Positions 26,085 to 33,966 of a stretch of DNA of 64,000 nucleotides are shown here, in pieces (position 1 is the first letter of the stretch; every line of letters begins with the position of its first letter). This DNA is from Mediterraneibacter catenae (GTDB lineage Bacteria; Bacillota; Clostridia; Lachnospirales; Lachnospiraceae), in NCBI RefSeq assembly GCF_008691045.1, contig NZ_VMSO01000001.1, positions 62,001 to 126,000 of the forward strand, written 5' to 3'. A program made the position numbers and the translations under genes. The notes beneath the pieces were generated by a model that worked only from the letters and a program-made list of their open reading frames with translations, made no database searches and was not told the DNA's origin.

Positions 26085-28367
26085 TTGTTTGCAGATGTTA
26101 TCGTAGATATACAGCATGAAAAACTGGATAAGATCTTCCAGTACCGGATTCCGGCTTCCATGGAAGACCGTCTGGAGCCGGGCATGGAAGTGCTCGTTCC
26201 GTTCGGAAAGGGAAACAGACAGATCAAAGGCTATGTGACAGGCATCTCTGAAACGTGTGATTATGATCTCTCAAAAGTGAAGGAAATCATTGAGATTCCG
26301 GAGAGAGGGATGGAGATCGAGGCAAAGCTTGTTGCTCTTGCTGCCTGGATGAAAGCAAATTACGGCGGCACGATGATCCAGTCGCTGAAGACCGTCCTTC
26401 CCATCAAGCAGAAAGAGAATGCCAAAGTGAAGAAGAGGCTGCGGCTCCTGCTCGATGAGGAGACAGGAAAGCGCCAGCTCCATTATTACCTGGAGAAGAA
26501 TCAGAAGGCGCGCGCCAGGCTGATGGCGGCGCTTCTGGATGATCATCTTCTGGAATATGAGCTGGTGACGAAGAAGCTGAATATCACTATGCCGGTCATC
26601 CGGGCCCTTGAAGAGCAGGGGGTGCTTGCTGTCGAGACGGAACAGGTATTCCGCACGCCTGTAAAGCAGACGGAACAGAAGGCACAGCAAATCACGTATA
26701 CGCCGGAACAGCAAAATGTGATCGAATGTTTCCGGCAAGACTATACGGAAGGGCTGCGGAAGACCTATCTGATCCATGGCGTGACCGGGAGCGGAAAGAC
26801 AGAAGTCTACATGGAGATGATCCGCACAGTCGTGGATCAGGGCAAACAGGCGATCGTACTCATCCCTGAGATCGCTCTGACCTATCAGACGGTGATGCGT
26901 TTCTACAGGAGATTCGGCAACCGGGTGGCTATCATGAATTCCCGGCTGTCGGCGGGGGAAAGGTACGATCAGATGATGCGGGCGAAAGCGGGGCAGGTAG
27001 ATGTAATGATCGGTCCCAGATCTGCCCTTTTCACACCATTTCCGGATCTGGGGCTCATCGTCATAGACGAGGAGCATGAGCCTACCTACAAGAGCGAGCA
27101 GACGCCCCGATATCATGCCAGGGAGACCGCTATACGCCGGGCAGAGACGGAAGGAGCCAGCGTAGTGCTCGGAAGTGCCACTCCGTCCATGGAGGCCATG
27201 TACCGCGCAAAGCGCGGAGAGTATGTACTCTTTGAGATGAAGAACCGTTCACGGATGCAGCAGATGGCAGAAGTATACACTGTCGATATGCGGGAAGAAT
27301 TAAAGAATGGGAACCGTTCCATCCTCAGTATAAAGCTGAAAGAGCTGATGGAGGACCGGCTGGAGAAGGGGGAGCAGATCATGCTCTTCCTGAACAGAAG
27401 AGGATATTCGGGTTTTATCTCCTGTCGGGAATGCGGCCATGTGGTGAAGTGTCCTCACTGCGATGTGTCGCTCTCAGTCCACAGAGACGGGAAGATGCGC
27501 TGCCACTATTGCGGGTACGAACAGCCGAAGATCACGGTGTGCCCGGAGTGCGGCTCACGGTACATCGGGGAGTTCCGCGCGGGCACCCAGCAGATCGAGG
27601 ATATGGTGCGGGAGACATTTCCGCAGGCGAGAGTGCTCCGGATGGACATGGATACGACGAGACAGAAGGATGCTCATGAGAAGATACTTTCTGCGTTTGC
27701 CAATGAAGAGGCGGACGTTCTCGTGGGAACACAGATGATTGTGAAAGGCCATGATTTCCCGAATGTGACGCTTGTGGGCGTGCTGGCAGCAGATATGTCG
27801 CTCTATACAGGTGATTACCGTTCCGGGGAGCGCACGTTCCAGCTCCTGACACAGGCGGCGGGCCGGGCAGGCCGCGGAGAGAGGCCCGGCGAGGCGGTGA
27901 TCCAGACGTACGACCCGTCTCATTATGCCATCGAGACAGCGGCGAAACAGGACTATAAGGCGTTTTATGAGGAAGAGATCCGGTATCGTGAACTGATGGG
28001 GTATCCGCCGGCGGAACAGCTCCTGGCGGTGTTCGTCTCCGGTGAGGACGAAGCACTTCTGGAGAAAGGCTGTCATTATCTCAGGGAATATATCCTGAGA
28101 GTGATCAGACATTTGTCCGGTGCGGGAAGTATCAAGGGTGGAAGTCCGGACGTACAGACTGACAGAACAGGCGCGTATGCGGCAGGTGTCATCGGCCCTG
28201 CGAGTCCGGGGATCGATAAGATCAAGGATGTCTACCGGAGAGTGATTTATGTCAAGGCGGAGCGGTATGACATTCTGGTAGGGATAAAGGACAGAGTCGA
28301 GAAATATATTGAGATAAATTCCGGTTTTGACAGGATGCGGATTCAGTTTGATTTTAATCCGATGTAA
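26085..28367 (+). CDS. priA: Primosomal protein N' (replication restart helicase PriA)
   Basis: A 3'-5' helicase that reloads the replisome at stalled forks. About 760 residues: an N-terminal DNA-binding domain (ADVIVDIQHEKLDKIFQYRI), Walker A in GVTGSGKTEVYMEMI, DEEH box VIDEEHEPTYKSEQ, and a zinc-binding region with paired CxxC motifs (CRECG, CPHC, CHYCG, CPECG). The start is the TTG at 26085, with AGGAAG 9 bases upstream inside murE. Near the C-terminus a Gly/Ser-rich stretch of about 20 residues (after HLSGAG, before VIGPASPG) looks like an insertion compared with other PriA proteins. Confidence 0.95.
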   Translation: MFADVIVDIQHEKLDKIFQYRIPASMEDRLEPGMEVLVPFGKGNRQIKGYVTGISETCDYDLSKVKEIIEIPERGMEIEAKLVALAAWMKANYGGTMIQSLKTVLPIKQKENAKVKKRLRLLLDEETGKRQLHYYLEKNQKARARLMAALLDDHLLEYELVTKKLNITMPVIRALEEQGVLAVETEQVFRTPVKQTEQKAQQITYTPEQQNVIECFRQDYTEGLRKTYLIHGVTGSGKTEVYMEMIRTVVDQGKQAIVLIPEIALTYQTVMRFYRRFGNRVAIMNSRLSAGERYDQMMRAKAGQVDVMIGPRSALFTPFPDLGLIVIDEEHEPTYKSEQTPRYHARETAIRRAETEGASVVLGSATPSMEAMYRAKRGEYVLFEMKNRSRMQQMAEVYTVDMREELKNGNRSILSIKLKELMEDRLEKGEQIMLFLNRRGYSGFISCRECGHVVKCPHCDVSLSVHRDGKMRCHYCGYEQPKITVCPECGSRYIGEFRAGTQQIEDMVRETFPQARVLRMDMDTTRQKDAHEKILSAFANEEADVLVGTQMIVKGHDFPNVTLVGVLAADMSLYTGDYRSGERTFQLLTQAAGRAGRGERPGEAVIQTYDPSHYAIETAAKQDYKAFYEEEIRYRELMGYPPAEQLLAVFVSGEDEALLEKGCHYLREYILRVIRHLSGAGSIKGGSPDVQTDRTGAYAAGVIGPASPGIDKIKDVYRRVIYVKAERYDILVGIKDRVEKYIEINSGFDRMRIQFDFNPM

Positions 28368-28373
28368 GATGAT

Positions 28374-28394
28374 GTTGGGGCAAAAACCTCCAAC
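28374..28394 (+). repeat. Small hairpin in the priA-def gap
   Basis: GTTGGGG-CAAAAAC-CTCCAAC resembles the hairpin at 24547-24567 before murE. It has no U-run. It may segment the mRNA ahead of def. Confidence 0.4.
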
Positions 28395-28432
28395 TATATA
28401 CAGAGAAAATATACAATAAAAAGGAGAAAATT

Positions 28433-28933
28433 ATGGCAATCAGACAGGTAAGAGAAATTGGAGATGACATACTGACAAAACAGTGCAAGGATGTACCGAG
28501 GATGACACTTCGCACGAAGATCCTGATTGGGGATATGCTGGAGACAATGTACGAGTATCACGGAGTCGGCCTTGCCGCACCGCAGGTAGGAGTCCTGAAA
28601 CGGATCGTTGTCATCGATGTGGGCGAAGGACCGATCGTTCTGATCAATCCTGAGATCGTCGAGACATCAGGCGAGCAGACCGGAGAGGAAGGATGCCTGA
28701 GCGTGCCAGGGAAATGGGGGATCGTGACAAGACCGAATCATGTGAAGGTGCGCGCTCTCGATCAGGAGATGAACCCGATCGAACTGGAAGGAGAAGGACT
28801 TCTGGCAAGGGCATTCTGCCATGAGATCGATCATCTCTCGGGACAGCTCTATGTGGATAAGACAGAGGACGGACTTCACGATGTAACATACGACAATGAG
28901 GAAGATGAAGGAGAAGAAGAAACGGAGGAATAG
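28433..28933 (+). CDS. def: Peptide deformylase
   Basis: Removes the formyl group from the initiator methionine of new proteins. 166 residues with all three motifs: GVGLAAPQVG, EGCLSVPG (metal Cys) and HEIDHL (HExxH metal site). The C-terminal tail is strongly acidic (about 15 Glu/Asp in the last 20 residues), longer than usual. The ATG at 28433 has an AAAAGGAG site. fmt follows after 4 bases, linking formylation and deformylation. Confidence 0.96.
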   Translation: MAIRQVREIGDDILTKQCKDVPRMTLRTKILIGDMLETMYEYHGVGLAAPQVGVLKRIVVIDVGEGPIVLINPEIVETSGEQTGEEGCLSVPGKWGIVTRPNHVKVRALDQEMNPIELEGEGLLARAFCHEIDHLSGQLYVDKTEDGLHDVTYDNEEDEGEEETEE

Positions 28934-28937
28934 TCAG

Positions 28938-29912
28938 ATGCGTGTAATATTTATGGGTACCCCGGATTTCTCCGTGGGAACACTGGAAGCTCTGATCGCG
29001 GCGGGACACGACGTCTGCCTGGCAGTGACACAGCCGGATAAGCCGAAAGGAAGAGGCGGAAAGATGCAGTATACGCCCGTCAAGGAGAAAGCGCTGTTCT
29101 ATGATATACCGGTGTATCAGCCGAAGAGAGTGCGTGATCCCGAGTGTGTAGAAGAACTGCGGAAATATAAAGCGGACGTGATCGTGGTCATTGCTTTCGG
29201 ACAGATTTTACCAAAATCTATCCTCGAGCTGACGCCTTATGGCTGCATCAATGTACACGCATCTCTGCTCCCGAAATACAGAGGCGCCGCCCCGATCCAG
29301 TGGGCGGTCATCGACGGTGAGAGCGTCAGCGGCGTGACGACTATGCAGATGGACGAGGGGCTGGATACCGGAGATATGATCATGAAGACGGAAGTGCCGA
29401 TCGCGGCGGATGAGACCGGGGAAAGTCTCCATGATAAGCTGGCGGCAGCAGGCGCGGCCCTCTGTGTGAAGACTCTGAAAGCACTGGAGGACGGGACTGC
29501 CGTGCATGAGAAACAGGGAGAGAGCCCTACGGCTTATGCTAAAATGCTCACAAAGGAACTGGGGAATATTGACTGGACACAGCCGGCGGTCAAGATCGAA
29601 CGGCTTATCCGTGGCTTAAATTCATGGCCGGGTACTTACAGCCATTGGAACGGGAAGGTGATGAAGATCTGGCGCGCCGAAGCATATACAGCAGAAGAAG
29701 GCGTGAAGTATGTACAGGGGACGGCAGGCGCAGAAGAGTCCGCGCAGCCCGGAACAGTGCTGTCTGTAGGTAAGAACGACTTTACGGTTCAGACCGGTGA
29801 CGGTGTTTTGCGTATCCTGGAAGTACAGATGCCGGGCAAGAAGAGAATGGAGACAGGGGCTTTCCTGAGGGGGAATGCGATGGAACCGGGAGATGTTCTC
29901 ACACAGGAGTGA
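28938..29912 (+). CDS. fmt: Methionyl-tRNA formyltransferase
   Basis: Formylates initiator Met-tRNA using 10-formyltetrahydrofolate. 324 residues: MRVIFMGTPDFSVGTLEALI, the formyl-transfer motif in GCINVHASLLPKYRGAAPIQ with its Asn and His, TTMQMDEGLDTGDMI, and the C-terminal tRNA-binding domain starting near RGLNSWPGTYSHW. The ATG at 28938 follows GGAGG. In operon with def. Confidence 0.96.
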   Translation: MRVIFMGTPDFSVGTLEALIAAGHDVCLAVTQPDKPKGRGGKMQYTPVKEKALFYDIPVYQPKRVRDPECVEELRKYKADVIVVIAFGQILPKSILELTPYGCINVHASLLPKYRGAAPIQWAVIDGESVSGVTTMQMDEGLDTGDMIMKTEVPIAADETGESLHDKLAAAGAALCVKTLKALEDGTAVHEKQGESPTAYAKMLTKELGNIDWTQPAVKIERLIRGLNSWPGTYSHWNGKVMKIWRAEAYTAEEGVKYVQGTAGAEESAQPGTVLSVGKNDFTVQTGDGVLRILEVQMPGKKRMETGAFLRGNAMEPGDVLTQE

Positions 29913-29966
29913 CATCAGGGCGTGAAAGCAGACTTTCGGTTCTCGTGATTTCAGGAGGTTGATCTT

Positions 29967-30671
29967 ATGTTTTACTATTACTATGACTGGACATATATAC
30001 TTGTACTGATCGGGGCGCTGATCTGTATTGCGGCGTCGGCCAGGGTGAAAAGTGTTTTCAACAGGTATTCGACAGTGCGCAGCCACACAGGCATGACGGG
30101 ACGTGAGGCGGCGGAACAGATCCTGCGCAGGAACGGGATCTATGATGTGCAGGTGGTCCATATAGCGGGAAATCTGACGGATCATTATAATCCGGGCAAT
30201 AAGACACTCGGACTTTCGGATACGGTCTACAACTCCGCGTCTGTCGCGGCCATCGGCGTGGCAGCGCACGAATGCGGGCATGCGGTACAGCACGCTACGG
30301 GCTATGCTCCGCTCTCTATCCGGGGAGCGCTGGTACCGGTGGCGAATTTCGGATCTATGGCGGCGTGGCCGCTGATCATCATCGGCCTGTTTATGAACGG
30401 AGAGACGTCGGCGTTTTTGATCAATCTTGGCATACTGCTTTTTTCGGCGGCAGTGCTCTTTCAGCTCGTGACCCTGCCGGTGGAATTCAACGCGTCGAAC
30501 CGCGCAGTGAAAGTACTTGAATCGTCAGGGATGCTCTATCCCGATGAGGTGGGATCGGTAAAGAAAGTTCTGGGTGCCGCAGCTCTTACTTACGTGGCGA
30601 GCGCTGCTTCTATGATCCTGCAGCTTCTGCGTCTCATCATTTTGACAGGAGGAAGAAGGCGGAATGACTAA
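29967..30671 (+). CDS. Membrane zinc metallopeptidase of the YugP type
   Basis: A 234-residue integral membrane protein with the zinc motif AAHECGHAVQHATGYAP. It has an N-terminal helix (YILVLIGALICIAASARV) and two or three C-terminal helices. The family is the neutral zinc metallopeptidase/YugP group, probably related to membrane protein quality control; the substrate is unknown. The ATG at 29967 follows AGGAGG. It overlaps rsmB by 8 bases, which suggests translational coupling in the core operon. Confidence 0.88.
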   Translation: MFYYYYDWTYILVLIGALICIAASARVKSVFNRYSTVRSHTGMTGREAAEQILRRNGIYDVQVVHIAGNLTDHYNPGNKTLGLSDTVYNSASVAAIGVAAHECGHAVQHATGYAPLSIRGALVPVANFGSMAAWPLIIIGLFMNGETSAFLINLGILLFSAAVLFQLVTLPVEFNASNRAVKVLESSGMLYPDEVGSVKKVLGAAALTYVASAASMILQLLRLIILTGGRRRND

Positions 30672-32127
30672 ACCGGTAAATGAACGGGAGATCGTACTTG
30701 AAGTTCTCCTGGAAATTACAGAGAAGGGACAGTTCAGCCATATTATTTTAAGAGATGTGCTCTGGAAATATCAGTATCTCGAGAAGCGGGAGAGAGCGTT
30801 TATCACCCGGGTGACCGAGGGGACACTGGAGCACATGATCGAGATCGATTATATACTGGACCGATTCTCAAAAGTAAAAGTGAAAAAGATGAAGCCTGTG
30901 ATCCGGGCGATCTTAAGGAGTGCGGTATATCAGCTCAAATATATGGACAGTGTGCCGGACAGCGCAGTGTGCAATGAAGCGGTAAAGCTGGCGGCCAGAA
31001 AAGGCTTTTCCGGATTAAAAGGATATGTAAACGGAGTGCTCCGGAGTGTGGCGAGAGGAATTGACAGTGTGCAGTATCCGAAAGAGAAGATGGAGGAACT
31101 GTCTGTGAGATATTCCTGTCCGGAGTGGGTGCTGGATCTGTGGAGCGGATCATATGATATAGAAGTGATCGAGATGATGCTGCGCGATTTCCAGAAGGAG
31201 AAACCGGTCACGATCCGGTGCTGTCTGAACCGCACTACGCCGGACGAACTGAAAAAACGGCTGGAGGCAGAAGGCGTGAAAGCAGAAATTCATCCGTATC
31301 TGCCTTATGCGTTTCAAATTTCAGGATATGATCATCTGAATGATCTTGAAACTTTTCAGGACGGATTGTTTGTCGTGCAGGATATCAGTTCTATGTTAGT
31401 GGCAGAGATCGCGGCTCCGTCCGCAGGGGCACAGGTGCTCGACGTATGCGCAGCGCCCGGAGGAAAAGCTCTCCATGTGGCCGAGAAGCTGTTCCTGGCG
31501 GAAGCTGTCTGCGGGGATGCAGCCTGCGCCGGGAACAAAAGCGGCGGCGGAGCCGCGGCCGGATGCGGAATTGAAGACCAGATGCCTCCGGGCCATGTGG
31601 AGGCCCGGGATCTGACTGAGCTGAAAGTGGATCTGATCCGGGAAAATATTGAGCGAACAGGACTTCCCAATATTACAGCTGTGTGCCGGGACGCATCTGT
31701 GCCCGACGAGACAGCGGCAGAGAGTGCGGACATTGTGATCGCGGATCTGCCATGTTCCGGGCTGGGAGTGATCGGGAAGAAGCCGGATTTAAGATATAAG
31801 GCGTCCCCGGACGGGATTGACAGTCTGGTCCGTCTGCAGAGGCAGATTTTAAGCTGCGCGCAGGATTATGTAAAACCGGGCGGAACCCTCGTCTATAGTA
31901 CCTGTACAGTGAATCCGGCGGAGAATATGGACAACGTGCACTGGCTCATGGAACAGTATCCGGAGTTTATCCTGGATGACATCCGTGGGAAACTCTGCCC
32001 GGAACTGCGTGACAACGTCATGGAGAACGGATGCATCCAGCTCCTGCCGGGTGTACATAAGAGCGACGGGTTTTTCATTGCAAGACTGGTGAGAAAGATA
32101 GAAAGCGAAGGAAGTCGGAATATATGA
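30664..32127 (+). CDS. rsmB: 16S rRNA (cytosine(967)-C(5))-methyltransferase
   Basis: An S-adenosylmethionine-dependent m5C methyltransferase of the small ribosomal subunit. 487 residues: an N-terminal NusB-like RNA-binding domain, then the SAM site LDVCAAPGGKALHVAEKL, the motif IV catalytic-proton-handling Cys in DLPCSGLGVIGKKPDLRY, and motif VI YSTCTVNPAENM with the nucleophile Cys. Between motif I and ARDLTELKVDLI there is an unusual insertion of about 30 residues rich in Gly, Ala and Cys (about residues 277-310). It is encoded between yugP-like and rlmN, overlapping both. Confidence 0.94.
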   Translation: MTKPVNEREIVLEVLLEITEKGQFSHIILRDVLWKYQYLEKRERAFITRVTEGTLEHMIEIDYILDRFSKVKVKKMKPVIRAILRSAVYQLKYMDSVPDSAVCNEAVKLAARKGFSGLKGYVNGVLRSVARGIDSVQYPKEKMEELSVRYSCPEWVLDLWSGSYDIEVIEMMLRDFQKEKPVTIRCCLNRTTPDELKKRLEAEGVKAEIHPYLPYAFQISGYDHLNDLETFQDGLFVVQDISSMLVAEIAAPSAGAQVLDVCAAPGGKALHVAEKLFLAEAVCGDAACAGNKSGGGAAAGCGIEDQMPPGHVEARDLTELKVDLIRENIERTGLPNITAVCRDASVPDETAAESADIVIADLPCSGLGVIGKKPDLRYKASPDGIDSLVRLQRQILSCAQDYVKPGGTLVYSTCTVNPAENMDNVHWLMEQYPEFILDDIRGKLCPELRDNVMENGCIQLLPGVHKSDGFFIARLVRKIESEGSRNI

Positions 32128-33152
32128 AAAAAGATATCCGGTCATATGGATATACAGAACTGAAGAAAGAGATGGAACATCTCGGGGAGAAAGCGTTCCG
32201 CACTAAACAGGTCTATGACTGGCTGCATGTGAAGCTTGCGGACAGTTTTGATGAGATGACGAATCTCTCTCTGAAACTGCGGGAGAGACTGAAAGAAGAG
32301 TATGAGATCTATCCGGTGGTCATGGAGGAGCGTCAGATATCGAAGCTTGACGGGACGAATAAGTTCCTGTTCCGTCTCTGTGACGGAAATATGATAGAGA
32401 GTGTACTTATGAAGTATAAGCACGGCAATTCTGTGTGCATCTCTTCACAGGCGGGCTGCAGGATGGGATGCGCCTTCTGTGCGTCTACCATCGGGGGACT
32501 GAAAAGGAACCTGTATGTATCCGAGATGCTCGGACAGATTTATCAGATCCAGAAGATCACGGGAGAGCGTGTGTCCAATGTGGTGATCATGGGCACCGGG
32601 GAGCCGCTTGATAACTATGATAATTTCGTAAAGTTCATCCGCATGCTGACGGATGAACACGGACTGAATATCAGCCAGAGAAATGTGACGGTATCTACCT
32701 GCGGCATCGTGCCCAATATGCTCCGCCTGGCGGATGAGGGATTCCAGATCACGCTCGCCCTCTCCCTGCACGGCTCTACTCAGGAAAAGCGGCGGAAGCT
32801 TATGCCGGTGGCAAATAAGTATGAGCTCACGGATGTACTCGCAGCCTGTGATACATACTTTGAGAAGACAGGGCGCAGAGTGACATTTGAGTACAGTCTT
32901 GTGCACGGTGTCAATGACAGGGACGAAGATGTGCGGGAACTGAGTGCGATTTTGAAGCCGAGAAACTGCCATCTGAACCTGATACCGGTCAATCCGGTAA
33001 GGGAAAGACAATTTGTGCGTCCGAGCAGGGAAAATGCCCTGAATTTCAAAAATAAACTTGAAAAAAGCGGAATAAATGTTACTATAAGAAGGGAAATGGG
33101 CTCTGATATTGACGGGGCCTGTGGACAGCTCAGACGCCGTTATGTGCGATAA
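32124..33152 (+). CDS. rlmN: 23S rRNA (adenine(2503)-C(2))-methyltransferase
   Basis: A radical SAM enzyme that methylates A2503 of 23S rRNA and A37 of some tRNAs. 342 residues: CRMGCAFCAST carries the three [4Fe-4S] cysteines, VVIMGTGEPLDNYDN is the GxGEP loop, and the C-terminal RREMGSDIDGACGQL holds the Cys that forms the covalent intermediate. The ATG overlaps the rsmB stop (ATGA). Confidence 0.96.
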   Translation: MKKDIRSYGYTELKKEMEHLGEKAFRTKQVYDWLHVKLADSFDEMTNLSLKLRERLKEEYEIYPVVMEERQISKLDGTNKFLFRLCDGNMIESVLMKYKHGNSVCISSQAGCRMGCAFCASTIGGLKRNLYVSEMLGQIYQIQKITGERVSNVVIMGTGEPLDNYDNFVKFIRMLTDEHGLNISQRNVTVSTCGIVPNMLRLADEGFQITLALSLHGSTQEKRRKLMPVANKYELTDVLAACDTYFEKTGRRVTFEYSLVHGVNDRDEDVRELSAILKPRNCHLNLIPVNPVRERQFVRPSRENALNFKNKLEKSGINVTIRREMGSDIDGACGQLRRRYVR

Positions 33153-33222
33153 GCGCGGAAAAACAGCCGCTGTGCCTGCACGAGCGGAGATTTGACGAAC
33201 GACGGGATATAAGGAGAAAGAT

Positions 33223-33966
33223 ATGAGGACATTTTCTATTACAGATGTGGGAATGGTACGACAAGTGAATCAGGATTATGTCTATACGACAGACAGACCT
33301 CTGGGTATTCTCCAGAATCTTTTCGTAGTTGCTGACGGAATGGGCGGACATCAGGCGGGAGATTATGCCTCAAAATATACAGTGGAAGTACTGCAGCGGG
33401 AACTGGAGATGAGCGAGGGGGAAGACGTGGAGAAGTGCCTCGTCAAAGCCATCAAGACAGCAAACCGCGAGATCATCAGAGAGGCGTCCCGGGATGAACA
33501 TTTGAAGGGAATGGGGACAACAGTAGTAGCTGCAACGATCATGAACCAGATGATGTATTTCGCAAATGTGGGGGACAGTCGTCTGTACCTGATCAATCAG
33601 GGAATCCAGCAGTTGACAAAAGACCATTCACTGGTAGAGGAGATGGTGAGACTCGGAGGCATTAAACCCGAGGAAGCCAAGCACCATCCGGATAAGAATA
33701 TCATTACAAGGGCTATCGGCGCCAAGGCCGATGTGGACGTGGATTTTTACGAGCACCGTCTGAAACGGGGAGACATTATATTGATGTGTACAGACGGTCT
33801 GAGCAATATGGTCGAGGATGAAGAACTCTTCCATATCGTCCAGGGCGGCAGGGATATCGTGGAAGCCGGCCAGGCTCTTGTGGACGCTGCAAAGGAAAAT
33901 GGCGGTACGGACAATATAGGGGTTGTCCTGGTAGAACCGTTCGCAGATGAGGTGAGTGTATTATGA
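33223..33966 (+). CDS. prpC: PP2C-type serine/threonine phosphatase (PrpC/Stp)
   Basis: A metal-dependent phosphatase that reverses PrkC-type kinase action. 247 residues: RQVNQDYVY, VVADGMGGHQAGDYAS (metal Asp-Gly), FANVGDSRLYLI, HSLVEEMVRLGGI and GGTDNIGVVLV (metal Asp). The ATG at 33223 follows AAGGAG. It overlaps the kinase gene by 4 bases. Confidence 0.95.
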   Translation: MRTFSITDVGMVRQVNQDYVYTTDRPLGILQNLFVVADGMGGHQAGDYASKYTVEVLQRELEMSEGEDVEKCLVKAIKTANREIIREASRDEHLKGMGTTVVAATIMNQMMYFANVGDSRLYLINQGIQQLTKDHSLVEEMVRLGGIKPEEAKHHPDKNIITRAIGAKADVDVDFYEHRLKRGDIILMCTDGLSNMVEDEELFHIVQGGRDIVEAGQALVDAAKENGGTDNIGVVLVEPFADEVSVL

